From: Caballeronia sp. BR00000012568055
Lineage (GTDB): Bacteria > Pseudomonadota > Gammaproteobacteria > Burkholderiales > Burkholderiaceae
DNA length: 64,000 nucleotides
Assembly (NCBI RefSeq): GCF_029439455.1
Contig: NZ_JAQFVG010000301.1
Location: 1-64,000 of the forward strand
Direction of reading: 5' to 3'
A model generated the notes under the pieces. The model searched no databases and was not told the DNA's origin. It worked only from the letters and a program-made list of their open reading frames with translations. Numbering within the stretch: the first letter of the stretch is position 1; each line of letters starts with the position of its first letter. Positions 55,490 to 64,000 of the stretch are shown here, in pieces. Made by a program: the position numbers and the translations under genes.

Positions 55490-56743
55490 ATGCCGTATCA
55501 GCACATCAAGGTTCCGACGGACGGTGACAAAATCACCGCCAACGCGGATTTCTCGCTCAACGTTTCGGATCGGCCGATCATCCCGTATATCGAGGGCGAT
55601 GGCACGGGCGTGGACATTACGCCGGTGATGCTGAAAGTGGTCGATGCAGCGGTCGAGAAGGCGTACCGCGGCAAGCGCAAGATCGCGTGGATGGAAGTGT
55701 TCGCGGGCGAGAAGGCCACGAAAATCTACGGCCCGGACGTGTGGTTGCCCGACGAAACGCTCGAAGTGGTGAAGGACTATCTCGTTTCGATCAAAGGGCC
55801 GCTGACGACGCCCGTCGGTGGCGGCATCCGCTCGCTGAATGTCGCGTTGCGGCAGCAGCTCGATCTCTATGTGTGCCTGCGTCCGGTGCAGTACTTCAAG
55901 GGCGTGCCGTCGCCGCTGCGCGAGCCGGAGAAGGTCAATATGGTGATCTTCCGCGAGAATTCGGAAGATATTTATGCGGGAATCGAATGGCCGGCCGGGT
56001 CGCCGGAAGCGAAGAAGGTGATCGCGTTTCTGCGCGATGAGATGGGCATCAACAAGATTCGCTTTCCGGAAACGTCGGCGCTGGGCATCAAACCGGTGTC
56101 GCGCGAGGGCACGGAGCGGCTGGTGCGCAAGGCCATTCAGTACGCGCTCGATCATGACCGACGCACGGTCACGCTGGTGCACAAGGGCAACATCATGAAG
56201 TACACCGAAGGCGCGTTCCGCGACTACGGTTACGCGCTGGCGCAAAAAGAATTCAACGCCGAACTGATCGATGGCGGCCCGTGGATGCGCGTCAAGAATC
56301 CGAAGGGCGGCGACGTGATCGTGAAAGACGTGATCGCGGACGCTTTCCTGCAGCAAATTCTGCTGCGTCCCGCCGAATACGACGTCATCGCCACGCTCAA
56401 CCTGAACGGCGATTACATTTCGGATGCGCTGGCGGCGGAAGTCGGCGGTATCGGCATTGCGCCGGGCGCGAATATGTCGGATTCCATCGCGATGTTCGAA
56501 GCCACGCACGGCACCGCGCCGAAATATGCGGGTAAGGATTATGTGAATCCCGGCTCCGAAATTCTTTCCGCTGAAATGATGCTGCGACATATCGGCTGGA
56601 CCGAAGCCGCGGATCTCATCATTCAATCGATGGAGCAATCCATTTTGTCCAAGCGCGTGACTTATGACTTTGCGCGATTGATGGAAGGCGCAGTGCAGGT
56701 TTCGTGTTCAGGATTTGGTGAGGTGATGATCGAGAATATGTGA
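55490..56743 (+). CDS. icd: Isocitrate dehydrogenase, NADP-dependent
   Basis: The 417-residue homodimeric TCA-cycle enzyme matches the E. coli Icd type. The start [22 protein letters not shown] (about 26-47) holds the isocitrate/nucleotide-binding loop, [18 protein letters not shown] (about 105-122) carries the regulatory Ser of the R-S-L-N-V box, and the metal and substrate Asp residues lie near [15 protein letters not shown] (about 283). [11 protein letters not shown] (about 344) is the NADP loop. It converts isocitrate to 2-oxoglutarate. A strong terminator follows. Confidence 0.95.
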   Translation: MPYQHIKVPTDGDKITANADFSLNVSDRPIIPYIEGDGTGVDITPVMLKVVDAAVEKAYRGKRKIAWMEVFAGEKATKIYGPDVWLPDETLEVVKDYLVSIKGPLTTPVGGGIRSLNVALRQQLDLYVCLRPVQYFKGVPSPLREPEKVNMVIFRENSEDIYAGIEWPAGSPEAKKVIAFLRDEMGINKIRFPETSALGIKPVSREGTERLVRKAIQYALDHDRRTVTLVHKGNIMKYTEGAFRDYGYALAQKEFNAELIDGGPWMRVKNPKGGDVIVKDVIADAFLQQILLRPAEYDVIATLNLNGDYISDALAAEVGGIGIAPGANMSDSIAMFEATHGTAPKYAGKDYVNPGSEILSAEMMLRHIGWTEAADLIIQSMEQSILSKRVTYDFARLMEGAVQVSCSGFGEVMIENM

Positions 56744-56784
56744 TGCTTCGGCATTAGCTTCATCGAATTGGCGCATAAGCTTAT

Positions 56785-56819
56785 AAAGCCCCGGAAATCC
56801 TTATGGAGTCCGGGGCTTT
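56785..56819 (+). terminator. Rho-independent terminator of icd
   Basis: Arms AAAGCCCCGG (56785-56794) and CCGGGGCTTT (56810-56819) form a perfect 10-bp stem with a 15-nt loop, followed by TTATT. It starts 41 nt after the icd stop. Confidence 0.85.
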
Positions 56820-56888
56820 TATTCGCCGGAGAAATATGCAATATGACGCATCACAAAACGGGCACTGAATACGCCGCGCAAAAATAAA

Positions 56889-56915
56889 AAAACCCGGCAC
56901 AAAAGGCCGGGTTTC
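56889..56915 (-). terminator. Rho-independent terminator of cspA
   Basis: On the minus strand the stem AAACCCGGC / GCCGGGTTT-type arms with a short loop are followed by a run of T residues. It lies 24 nt after the cold shock gene stop. Confidence 0.8.
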
Positions 56916-56938
56916 ACGAGGCAAAGGCAATCGAACGG

Positions 56939-57145
56939 TCAGGCCGCGTCCTGGATGTTCGATGCTTGCTTGCCCTTCGGTCCTTGGACGATCTCGAAAG
57001 AAACCTTCTGTCCTTCTTTGAGCGTCTTGAAACCGTTCATTTGAATCGCCGAGAAATGTGCAAACAGATCCTCGCCGCCTTCATCGGGCGTGATGAATCC
57101 GTAGCCTTTCGCGTCGTTAAACCATTTGACCGTACCAGTAGACAT
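56939..57145 (-). CDS. cspA: Cold shock protein (CspA family)
   Basis: The ATG at 57145 ([18 protein letters not shown]) gives the standard 68 residues. The RNP1 motif KGYGFITP (about 13-20) and RNP2-type DLFAHFSAI (about 27-35) of the OB-fold nucleic-acid-binding surface are intact. It acts as an RNA chaperone in the cytoplasm. The upstream frame extension is a long untranslated leader, not coding. The gene is divergent from clpS, a conserved layout in Burkholderia. The family name cspA is used broadly; the paralogue (cspA, cspD or other) is not certain. Confidence 0.93.
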   Translation of the reverse strand: MSTGTVKWFNDAKGYGFITPDEGGEDLFAHFSAIQMNGFKTLKEGQKVSFEIVQGPKGKQASNIQDAA

Positions 57146-57657
57146 TCGTACATCCCCTCTAACTCTTGTCGCAACCAGAGCCGCTCGAAAAGCCCGACGG
57201 CACACCCCACATTGTGAACCGCCACCTCCTCACTGGCCCACCTCGGCCTTCGCCCGGAGGCCCCCGGAAAAAAGTGCCAGTTTGATTGTTAAAGCTCTTA
57301 AATCAGGTGTCAAGGAATTTTTGGGATAGCCGTTAAGCTCGTTGCAGATGTCGCATTTGTAGGGTAATTCCTGCATTGCGTGTGCGGTCCCGTCCAAGCA
57401 CGGCATCTTGAAAAGTCGCATAATCGTCTCACTTGTGTGGTACTGCCTGCGCTTGGCCTTTGGGGTTCAGTTTGTTTTTTTTGAAGCTGTGCGATACTGG
57501 ATTCGACGAGGTGCAAGCGGGCCGCGCTGAGTATCGGCGTGGCAGGATTCGATGAACCGTGTCAGCAGTTTCACGCTAATCGGCAACATATTCCGACCGG
57601 GCGGTCGGAGTGCGGGAGCGGTGATTGCGGGCGAGTTCGTGCGTTTAGAATGGGTGT
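57146..57657. promoter_or_regulatory. cspA leader and divergent cspA/clpS region
   Basis: The 512-bp gap contains the cspA promoter (57285-57313, minus) and a leader of about 133 nt with a GC-rich hairpin near 57240-57265 (GGCCTCCGGGCGAAGGCC-type). Long structured leaders are typical of cold-shock genes. Upstream of clpS (57430-57657) I see a T-rich run near 57470-57482 but no certain promoter. A short frame, 57230-57421 minus, overlaps the promoter and is discussed as a finding. Confidence 0.5.
57285..57313 (-). promoter_or_regulatory. Sigma-70 promoter of cspA
   Basis: On the minus strand a perfect TTGACA -35 box (57308-57313) is spaced 17 bp from an AACAAT -10 box (57285-57290). The predicted start near 57278 leaves a leader of about 133 nt before the cspA ATG. 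Confidence 0.7.
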
Positions 57658-57972
57658 ATGGCGATTAATCCCAACAAGCAGGATGGCACGGTACTGGAGC
57701 GGCAAGAGCAGAAGCTCAAGAAGCCGGCCATGTACAAAGTGGTGCTGCTGAATGACGACTTCACGCCGATGGAATTCGTCGTGATGGTCGTGCAGGAATA
57801 CTTCAATAAGGATCGTGAGACTGCGACGCAGATCATGCTGAAGGTTCATCGCGAAGGCAGGGGAGTTTGTGGGGTCTACACGCGTGACATTGCGTCGACC
57901 AAAGTTGAGCAAGTCGTTAGCCATGCACGGCAGGCGGGGCATCCGCTGCAGTGCGTGATGGAGGAAGCATGA
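57658..57972 (+). CDS. clpS: ATP-dependent Clp protease adaptor ClpS
   Basis: The 104-residue adaptor delivers N-degron substrates to ClpAP. The N-terminal 25 residues are a flexible extension. The core begins with [17 protein letters not shown] (about 26-42), where NDD and the Met gate form the N-end-residue pocket. It continues with [21 protein letters not shown] (about 60-80) and a C-terminal HPLQCVMEE. Its stop overlaps the clpA start (ATGA), so adaptor and unfoldase are translationally coupled. Confidence 0.95.
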   Translation: MAINPNKQDGTVLERQEQKLKKPAMYKVVLLNDDFTPMEFVVMVVQEYFNKDRETATQIMLKVHREGRGVCGVYTRDIASTKVEQVVSHARQAGHPLQCVMEEA

Positions 57973-60272
57973 TTGCCCAGGAACTGGAAGTCAGTCTGCA
58001 CATGGCGTTTATGGAAGCACGTCAGGCGCGGCACGAGTTCATAACGGTTGAGCACTTGCTGCTCGCCCTGTTGGACAATCCGACCGCGGCTGAAGTGCTA
58101 CGCGCCTGCGCAGCCAACATTGAAGATTTGCGTCAGAACCTGCGCAATTTCATTCATGACAACACGCCGACCGTGCCCGGCACGGACGACGTCGATACTC
58201 AGCCGACGCTTGGTTTCCAACGCGTGATTCAGCGCGCGATCATGCACGTGCAATCGACGTCCAATGGCAAGAAGGAAGTGACCGGCGCGAACGTGCTGGT
58301 CGCGATCTTCGGCGAGAAGGATTCGCACGCGGTGTACTACCTGCAGCAGCAGGGCGTGACGCGTCTGGATGTCGTGAATTTCATTTCGCATGGCATTGCG
58401 AAGACCAGCGGTGGCGACGCCGCCAAGGCGAGCAGCGAAGCGAATCCGGAATCGGAAGACGCCGCTGCGCAGAAGGAAACGCCGCTTGCGCAATTCACGC
58501 AGAACCTGAACCAGCTCGCCAAGGACGGCAAGATCGATCCTCTGATCGGCCGCGAACTGGAAGTCGAGCGCGTGGTGCAGGTACTGTGCCGTCGCCGCAA
58601 GAACAATCCGCTGCTCGTCGGTGAAGCCGGCGTGGGTAAGACGGCAATTGCCGAAGGCCTCGCATGGCGCATCACACGCGGCGAAGTGCCGGACATTCTC
58701 GCGGACGCGCAAGTGTATTCGCTGGATATGGGCGCGTTGCTCGCAGGCACGAAGTATCGCGGTGACTTCGAGCAGCGTCTGAAGACGGTGCTGAAGGAAC
58801 TGAAAGAGCGTCCGCACGCCATTCTGTTCATCGACGAAATTCATACGCTGATCGGCGCGGGTGCAGCTTCGGGCGGTACGCTCGATGCCTCGAATCTGCT
58901 GAAGCCGGCGTTGTCGTCGGGTCAGTTGAAGTGTATCGGCGCGACCACGTTCACGGAATATCGCGGCATCTTCGAAAAGGACGCGGCGCTTTCGCGTCGT
59001 TTCCAAAAGGTCGATGTCACCGAGCCTTCGGTCGAGCAGACCGTTGCGATTCTGCGTGGCTTGAAGACGCGTTTCGAAGAGCATCACGGCGTGAAGTATT
59101 CGTCGGGTGCGCTGTCGGCGGCGGCTGAACTCTCGGCGCGCTTCATCACGGATCGTCATTTGCCGGACAAGGCGATCGACGTGATCGATGAAGCGGGCGC
59201 GGCGCAACGCATTCTGCCGAAGTCGAAGCAGAAGAAGACCATCGGCAAGGGCGAGATCGAAGAGATCATTTCGAAGATCGCGCGCGTGCCGGCGCAGAGC
59301 GTGTCGCAGGACGATCGCAGCAAGTTGCAGACGCTGGATCGCGATCTGAAGGCGGTCGTGTTCGGGCAAGATCCGGCCATCGACGCGCTGTCGGCATCGA
59401 TAAAGATGGCGCGCGCGGGTCTGGGCAAGACGGACAAGCCGATCGGCGCGTTCCTGTTCTCGGGTCCGACGGGCGTCGGCAAGACCGAAGTGGCCAAGCA
59501 GCTTGCGTTCACGCTGGGCATCGAACTGTTGCGCTTCGATATGTCCGAGTACATGGAGCGTCACGCGGTGAGCCGGCTGATCGGCGCGCCGCCGGGATAC
59601 GTCGGGTTCGACCAGGGCGGTCTCTTGACTGAAGCCGTCACCAAGAAGCCGCACTGCGTGCTGCTGATGGATGAAATCGAGAAGGCGCATCCGGATATTT
59701 ACAACGTGCTGCTGCAGGTGATGGACCACGGCACGCTGACGGATAACAACGGACGCAAGGCCGACTTCCGCAACGTCATCATCATCATGACGACGAACGC
59801 GGGTGCGGAAGCGATGGGCAAGGCGGTGATCGGTTTCACGGCGAAGCGCGAGTCGGGCGATGAAATGGCCGACATCAAGCGCATGTTCACGCCGGAGTTC
59901 CGCAATCGTCTGGACGCGATCATCAGCTTCCGTTCGCTGGACGAGGAAATCATCCTGCGCGTGGTCGACAAGTTCCTCATGCAGCTGGAAGATCAACTGC
60001 ACGAGAAGAAGGTCGATGCCGTCTTCACCGACGCGCTGCGCAAGCATCTCGCCAAGCACGGTTTCGATCCGCTGATGGGCGCACGTCCGATGCAGCGTCT
60101 GATCCAGGACACGATCCGTCGTGCACTGGCCGACGAACTGCTGTTTGGCAAGCTGCTGAATGGCGGTCGCGTGACCGTCGATGTGGATGCCGAAGACAAG
60201 GTTCAACTGACGTTCGACGAGAATCCCTCGCCGCCGCGTTCACCGAACCCTGAGACGATCGAAGTAGATTGA
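57969..60272 (+). CDS. clpA: ATP-dependent Clp protease ATP-binding subunit ClpA
   Basis: The start at 57969 overlaps the clpS stop, giving 767 residues. The N-terminal Clp N domain (about 1-145) binds ClpS. AAA+ module 1 has Walker [10 protein letters not shown] (about 218) and Walker [13 protein letters not shown] (about 285). Module 2 has GPTGVGKTE (about 498) and [12 protein letters not shown] (about 565). A ClpP-binding loop of the IGF type appears at about 620 (VIGFTAKRE), as in ClpA. It unfolds substrates for ClpP in the cytoplasm. A terminator follows. Confidence 0.95.
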   Translation: MIAQELEVSLHMAFMEARQARHEFITVEHLLLALLDNPTAAEVLRACAANIEDLRQNLRNFIHDNTPTVPGTDDVDTQPTLGFQRVIQRAIMHVQSTSNGKKEVTGANVLVAIFGEKDSHAVYYLQQQGVTRLDVVNFISHGIAKTSGGDAAKASSEANPESEDAAAQKETPLAQFTQNLNQLAKDGKIDPLIGRELEVERVVQVLCRRRKNNPLLVGEAGVGKTAIAEGLAWRITRGEVPDILADAQVYSLDMGALLAGTKYRGDFEQRLKTVLKELKERPHAILFIDEIHTLIGAGAASGGTLDASNLLKPALSSGQLKCIGATTFTEYRGIFEKDAALSRRFQKVDVTEPSVEQTVAILRGLKTRFEEHHGVKYSSGALSAAAELSARFITDRHLPDKAIDVIDEAGAAQRILPKSKQKKTIGKGEIEEIISKIARVPAQSVSQDDRSKLQTLDRDLKAVVFGQDPAIDALSASIKMARAGLGKTDKPIGAFLFSGPTGVGKTEVAKQLAFTLGIELLRFDMSEYMERHAVSRLIGAPPGYVGFDQGGLLTEAVTKKPHCVLLMDEIEKAHPDIYNVLLQVMDHGTLTDNNGRKADFRNVIIIMTTNAGAEAMGKAVIGFTAKRESGDEMADIKRMFTPEFRNRLDAIISFRSLDEEIILRVVDKFLMQLEDQLHEKKVDAVFTDALRKHLAKHGFDPLMGARPMQRLIQDTIRRALADELLFGKLLNGGRVTVDVDAEDKVQLTFDENPSPPRSPNPETIEVD

Positions 60273-60291
60273 TGCATCAATAGGTAGTCAC

Positions 60292-60326
60292 AAAAACGGC
60301 GCGAACTTTCTGGTTCGCGCCGTTTT
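60292..60326 (+). terminator. Rho-independent terminator of clpA
   Basis: The stem AAAACGGCGCGAAC / GTTCGCGCCGTTTT with a 6-nt loop is followed by CTTTT, 20 nt after the clpA stop. A second GC-rich hairpin (GCGCGCCGCT-CGCA-AGCGGCGCGC, 60334-60357) lies immediately before the convergent 60367 gene end and may act for that transcript. Confidence 0.85.
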
Positions 60327-60366
60327 CTTTTGTGCGCGCCGCTCGCAAGCGGCGCGCATTGCACGC

Positions 60367-62895
60367 TCAACCAGTTCGTTTCGGCACGGTCGCGCCGAGC
60401 GGAATCGGCGCGTTCATATACGCATTGAGCTTATTGCGCACCCACGGTGACGGATCGCCGATCGACGAGACGATGCCGGTCGTCGAACCGCCGCCGAGCA
60501 GCATCGAGAAGATGCCGCGTAACGGGAAGTCGCCGTAGAGCGGCTGAGAGATGTCGAACGGCGTATCGCGGATAAACATGTCCTGCACCGTTGCTCCGCC
60601 GTAATACGGTTGCCAGTTCGTCGGGAACGTAAAGGCCAGCAGCGTCGGATTGACGTTGCGATAGTCCGTGCCGATCGCGCTATCGCCGAGAATGCAACTG
60701 CCGCCTGTGCCCCAATGCTGGCTGTCGAAGTCGGCGTTCACCTGATCCGATGTGGTCGGAATGTGGCTCGCCGGAATCTGCCACGGCATCACCGGCAGCT
60801 TCAGCGCGCGGCTCAGACCTTGCACGAAGTCGAAAAAGCGCTGCCATTCGCGCGGGCCATAGCAATAGCCGTTGAGGTATCCGCGCTGGGTGAAGTCATC
60901 GGCTTCGTAGCGGTCGATCGCCAGAAAATCGGGCTTGTTGTCGCCGCTGTAGACGCCCAGGCTGGTGATGTAGTCGGCGGTCAATTTGGCGTTGTCGGCG
61001 GGTTCGGTGCCGCTGTTGTAAATCCATTCGGACGCGCCAACGCCCCACAGATTGACCTGCCATCCGAACGTCACGCTGGGCGCGACCGTGCGCGTGAGCC
61101 AGTTGACCGCCGCGACATAGCCCTTGATATCTTCTGTGATCGAGTTGGGGATCGTGTTCTTCACGCTCCAGTGATCGAGCGCAGTCTGCAAGGGCGCGCG
61201 CACCGGCATCTTGTAGGTCGCGCCGAAGCCGCCTTGCTGACACGCGCCCAGAAAATCCGGATTCACGATGAAACCTGCCGGCACCGGATGGCCCGCCGAA
61301 TTCGAGTTCGCGATGTTCAACGCGAGAATGTAGTTGGCGAAACTGTGCGCGTGCGCGTCGGCGTTGGCGAGGATGGTCGGTGTATCGCCGAGTGAGAGGT
61401 TGCAGGTGTACGAGATCGGTACGGGCAGCACCGTTTGCCCCGGCAGACTCGTCTCCACCGAGCGCGCCAGCGCGATCAGCGACCGGGTGTTGGTGTCATC
61501 GGTCAGATACTGGTTCGCGTCGCCTGCGCCGTCGAATCCCGCATAAACGAAGATGGCCGATGCACGCGCGGCGATCACATCGGCGCCATTGTTGGGCGTG
61601 AGATCCACGCATCCGCCGAACGACATGAACGAGGGAAATCCCTTCACGTTGAGATTGGCGGATTTTTCGATAGCGACACTAAGCGTCGCGCCGCCACCGG
61701 TCGGCACCGTGAATTGCGCAGGCGCGTTAGGCACGTAGACCGTGCCGCTCACGAGGAACGGCGGCGCGGACACCGAATAGTTGCCGGGCTTGACCGGCAT
61801 GCCGAAGTCCGTCTTATACGTTTCGACGGAAATGGTCCGCGCGTAACTCATCGCGCTGCTCGAAAGCGTCACAGTGATCTGTTGAGGCAAGGTGGTATCC
61901 GTGCTGACGGAGATCGGCACGGATACGAAGCCGGTCGTGTTGGCCGGCGTGCGCGTGACTTGCGCGTCCGAGACCGTCACCGTTTGGAGCGTGCCTTCGA
62001 GCTTGACGTTCGGCACGTTGAACGCGTAAGTGTTGTTGTTCAGATTGATCGGATCGATCTTGATCGATGCCGTGCCACTGGCGGGGAGTTGCCGCAGTTT
62101 CGTCGTCTTATTAGTCGGACTGCTGAACGATGCCAGCGTCTTGCCGCTGCTCGTATCCGTGACTGCGACGTTGAGCGTCGCCGTTTCGAGGCCGCTCAGA
62201 TTGCCGATGGCGATATCGAGCGCGCTGCTGCGCTGAACCGTGCCGAAAGTGACGTTCACTGTCGTGCTTCCTCCCGTCGCCAGCGAGAACGTAGTGGGCG
62301 CGATGACGAGCGGCGCGATCACGGTCAGATCGCTTGTCTGCACGTTACTGCCGGTAACCTGATAGTCACCCTGCGGAAGCGTCACGGAAGTTGCTTTCCC
62401 GTAGGTCAATGGAACTACGGTTTGCTGTGAACCGCGAATGAACGTGATCTGCGGCGCGATACTCTGCAAGGCCGGATCGGGCGCAGCGGCGCAGTTGACG
62501 GTCACTGTGCCGTTGACGTTCGGTTCCTGATCGGCCGCGATGACGAAAGACTGAAGGTACGTGTTCGCGTTCTGCGTCAGATCGCCGTTTATGCCAATGG
62601 TGATGTTGTCGGTCGAGCCCATCGTATGCGGTGAAGCGAATGTGATCGTGGCCGTGACCGAATACAGATTCGTGCCGATGGCCGTCGACTCCGCCGTCGC
62701 GCTCGTCCCGACCCAGGGTTGGACGGTCGCGTAGATATCAGTCCCCGTTACCGCTGCGGGCGCATTGAAGGTCATCTTCAGATAGCTTTTTACGCTGACC
62801 TTGCTGCCGTCGTCATAGCGAAGATTGGAAACAACCATGTCACCGTAATACTGGGTCGCACCGGCTGCGACAACGGCATCGTATTTGATATTCAT
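60367..62895 (-). CDS. Large orphan protein: beta-rich repeats plus putative TIM-barrel hydrolase
   Basis: The 842-residue start is firm: a GGAGG Shine-Dalgarno lies 5-7 nt before the ATG, and there is no signal peptide. Residues 1-150 form a beta-rich module (VVSNLRYDDGSKVSVKSYLK), about 160-440 consists of Thr/Ser/Val-rich Ig-like or carbohydrate-binding-like strands, and 445-842 is a distinct alpha/beta region. The latter has Trp/Asp-rich segments such as VNPDFLGACQQ (about 545), FGWQVNLWGVGASEWIY (about 608), DFLAIDRYEADDF (about 657) and PVMPWQIPASHIP (about 700), reminiscent of a glycoside-hydrolase clan A barrel. I know no specific family. Secretion, if any, would need a non-Sec route. 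Confidence 0.6.
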   Translation of the reverse strand: MNIKYDAVVAAGATQYYGDMVVSNLRYDDGSKVSVKSYLKMTFNAPAAVTGTDIYATVQPWVGTSATAESTAIGTNLYSVTATITFASPHTMGSTDNITIGINGDLTQNANTYLQSFVIAADQEPNVNGTVTVNCAAAPDPALQSIAPQITFIRGSQQTVVPLTYGKATSVTLPQGDYQVTGSNVQTSDLTVIAPLVIAPTTFSLATGGSTTVNVTFGTVQRSSALDIAIGNLSGLETATLNVAVTDTSSGKTLASFSSPTNKTTKLRQLPASGTASIKIDPINLNNNTYAFNVPNVKLEGTLQTVTVSDAQVTRTPANTTGFVSVPISVSTDTTLPQQITVTLSSSAMSYARTISVETYKTDFGMPVKPGNYSVSAPPFLVSGTVYVPNAPAQFTVPTGGGATLSVAIEKSANLNVKGFPSFMSFGGCVDLTPNNGADVIAARASAIFVYAGFDGAGDANQYLTDDTNTRSLIALARSVETSLPGQTVLPVPISYTCNLSLGDTPTILANADAHAHSFANYILALNIANSNSAGHPVPAGFIVNPDFLGACQQGGFGATYKMPVRAPLQTALDHWSVKNTIPNSITEDIKGYVAAVNWLTRTVAPSVTFGWQVNLWGVGASEWIYNSGTEPADNAKLTADYITSLGVYSGDNKPDFLAIDRYEADDFTQRGYLNGYCYGPREWQRFFDFVQGLSRALKLPVMPWQIPASHIPTTSDQVNADFDSQHWGTGGSCILGDSAIGTDYRNVNPTLLAFTFPTNWQPYYGGATVQDMFIRDTPFDISQPLYGDFPLRGIFSMLLGGGSTTGIVSSIGDPSPWVRNKLNAYMNAPIPLGATVPKRTG

Positions 62896-63267
62896 ACATC
62901 CTCCGAAATCGGTTTTCGAGATTCAATTCACGAGCGATTTAAAACATCAGGATAACGAAATGAATGGGCGAGCCAACGACTCACGCTTTCCAAGCGAGAC
63001 TGGACTAGATGGAAGATGCCGCGTGGATGCGGCAGACCGCGTGATGCATGTGGTGCGAACCTTCAAAAGGCGCGCGTTTCATGCATCACGTGATTCAAGT
63101 ATTAGCCGGGCAATTGGAAAATAAAAGGGCGCGTCCTCATTTTCAGAGCGTTTGATTTGGATTTTAAGAACCGCTCAGAAGAAGGCCTAACTATTATTGC
63201 GCGCCTCAATTACGCAAAAGTTTATCGTTGATCGGATATGGCACGTGAGCGCTTCATTCACTATCGA
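62896..63267. other. Intergenic region between dut and the orphan gene
   Basis: The 372-bp, relatively AT-rich gap upstream of the orphan gene (and downstream of dut, both minus strand) holds no convincing gene. A weak 5-bp inverted pair (GAGCG/CGCTC, about 63147-63177) might be part of a dut terminator. The 3' part contains the orphan gene's Shine-Dalgarno. Confidence 0.35.
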
Positions 63268-63714
63268 TCAATGCTTGCCGGTACTTCCAAACCCACCCGC
63301 GCCACGCTCGCTCGCCTCGAAGTCATCGACGATATTGAACTGCGCCTGCACCACCGGCACGATCACCATTTGCGCGAGCCGTTCCATCGGGTTCAGCGTG
63401 AACGCGGTCTCGCCGCGATTCCACGTCGAGACCATCAGTTGCCCTTGATAATCCGAATCGATCAATCCGACCAGATTGCCGAGCACGATGCCGTGCTTGT
63501 GGCCGAGGCCCGAGCGCGGCAGGATCAGCGCGGCATAGCCGGGATCGGCGAGGTGGATGGCGAGGCCCGTCGGCACGAGCACGGTCTTGCCGGGTTCGAT
63601 CACCAGCGCTTCGTCCAGGCACGCGCGCAGGTCGAGGCCCGCGCTGCCGGGCGTGGCGTAGGCGGGCATAAAGTCGCGCATGCGCGCATCGAGAATCTTG
63701 ACGTCGAGTTTCAT
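63268..63714 (-). CDS. dut: Deoxyuridine 5'-triphosphate nucleotidohydrolase (dUTPase)
   Basis: The 148-residue trimeric enzyme hydrolyses dUTP to dUMP and pyrophosphate. The five motifs are in order: [11 protein letters not shown] (about 21-31), [11 protein letters not shown] (about 65-75), [11 protein letters not shown] (about 83-93), [11 protein letters not shown] (about 109-119) and the C-terminal GAGGFGSTG (about 138-146). It prevents uracil incorporation into DNA. The gene lies 10 nt after the end of the flavin monooxygenase gene on the same strand, so the two may be co-transcribed. Confidence 0.95.
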   Translation of the reverse strand: MKLDVKILDARMRDFMPAYATPGSAGLDLRACLDEALVIEPGKTVLVPTGLAIHLADPGYAALILPRSGLGHKHGIVLGNLVGLIDSDYQGQLMVSTWNRGETAFTLNPMERLAQMVIVPVVQAQFNIVDDFEASERGAGGFGSTGKH

Positions 63715-63724
63715 GGTTGAGATG

Positions 63725-64000
63725 TCATTGGCCGAGTTCGAAGGCTTCGGCCAGCAGTTGATAAGAGCGCGTACGCGCGGTGTAGCTGCCGGCGACCGAA
63801 ATCACGATCAGTTCGTCGGCTTGAAATTGTTCCTGTAGCGCGTGCATCTGCGCGGTCACACGCTCCGGCGTGCCGATGATGCTGCGCGCCTTCTCATGCG
63901 CAATCACCGCGAGTTCACGCTCGCCGTACGTGCGATGAATGCTTTGCTCGACCGATGGAATCGGCTTGTTCAAGCCGTATGCCATCTGCACGCGACGCAG
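63725..64000 (-). CDS. Luciferase-like (LLM class) flavin monooxygenase, 3' part only
   Basis: The frame runs out of the window, so the N-terminus is missing. The last 92 or so residues (ending FELGQ) include [30 protein letters not shown], the C-terminal barrel segment of the bacterial luciferase-like, F420- or FMN-dependent monooxygenase family. In this family G-T-P/S-E-x-V followed by an amphipathic helix is diagnostic. The substrate cannot be told. It is immediately upstream of dut. Confidence 0.8.
   Translation of the reverse strand: MRRVQMAYGLNKPIPSVEQSIHRTYGERELAVIAHEKARSIIGTPERVTAQMHALQEQFQADELIVISVAGSYTARTRSYQLLAEAFELGQ

Noticed and set aside
58098-60206. A 702-codon minus-strand frame opposite clpA
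   Set aside because: A high-GC shadow of clpA; composition is abnormal (Arg, His and Leu excess) and it has no ribosome binding site or family match.
61435-62430. A 331-codon plus-strand frame opposite the orphan gene
   Set aside because: Arg-rich shadow without domain; the minus-strand gene has a better start and Shine-Dalgarno.

Overview
The window is a chromosomal stretch from a high-GC betaproteobacterium, most likely Burkholderia sensu lato (Burkholderia, Paraburkholderia or Caballeronia). This rests on the protein family mix, the order rluE - icd - cspA - clpS - clpA, and strong GC bias at third codon positions, which also produces long antisense shadow frames. I found no rRNA, tRNA, CRISPR array, insertion sequence, integrase or phage gene. 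The window is ordinary, densely coded core and accessory chromosome.

Layout. 1-6.5 kb: a 5'-truncated membrane glycosyltransferase-like gene, a purine (xanthine/urate type) permease, and an AGE-family sugar epimerase that heads the glutathione-dependent formaldehyde oxidation genes (S-hydroxymethylglutathione dehydrogenase and S-formylglutathione hydrolase). 6.5-12 kb: a TPR/glycosyltransferase-like protein meets a zur-znuA-znuC-znuB zinc uptake operon tail to tail. A Zur-box-like palindrome lies upstream of zur. 12-22.5 kb: two convergent operons for D-arabinitol (or a related polyol). The plus-strand operon encodes the ABC importer and a HAD phosphatase. The minus-strand operon encodes D-arabinitol 4-dehydrogenase, xylulokinase, a small DUF4160/DUF2442 pair and a SorC-family regulator. 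22.6-27.7 kb: a degenerate EAL protein divergent from homogentisate dioxygenase, fumarylacetoacetase and an aromatic-acid MFS transporter (tyrosine/phenylalanine catabolism).

27.7-37.5 kb: two MFS efflux-type transporters, a small exported protein, the four-gene ligase-associated DNA repair operon (MBL exonuclease, ATP-dependent DNA ligase, Lhr-core helicase, metallophosphoesterase) and a small protein with a ParB-like motif. 37.5-44.8 kb: D-lactate dehydrogenase with a LysR regulator, tandem AspT-type antiporters, an aldo/keto reductase and a Rap1a/Tai-like periplasmic protein. 44.8-54.4 kb: a complete peptide/opine-type ABC importer, a cupin, a second-type elongation factor G, a DUF192 protein and a tiny Lys/His/Ala-rich exported protein. 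54.7-60.3 kb: rluE, icd, cspA with a long leader, clpS and clpA. 60.3-64 kb: a large orphan protein with beta-rich repeats and a putative TIM-barrel hydrolase region, dut, and the 3' end of a luciferase-like monooxygenase gene.

No wholly new multi-gene system is obvious. The points most worth following up are: the ligase-associated repair operon; the DUF4160/DUF2442 pair embedded in the polyol operon with shared operator-like sites; the histidine-rich tail on the zinc ATPase paired with an atypical ZnuA; the 842-residue orphan; and the ParB-motif small protein.
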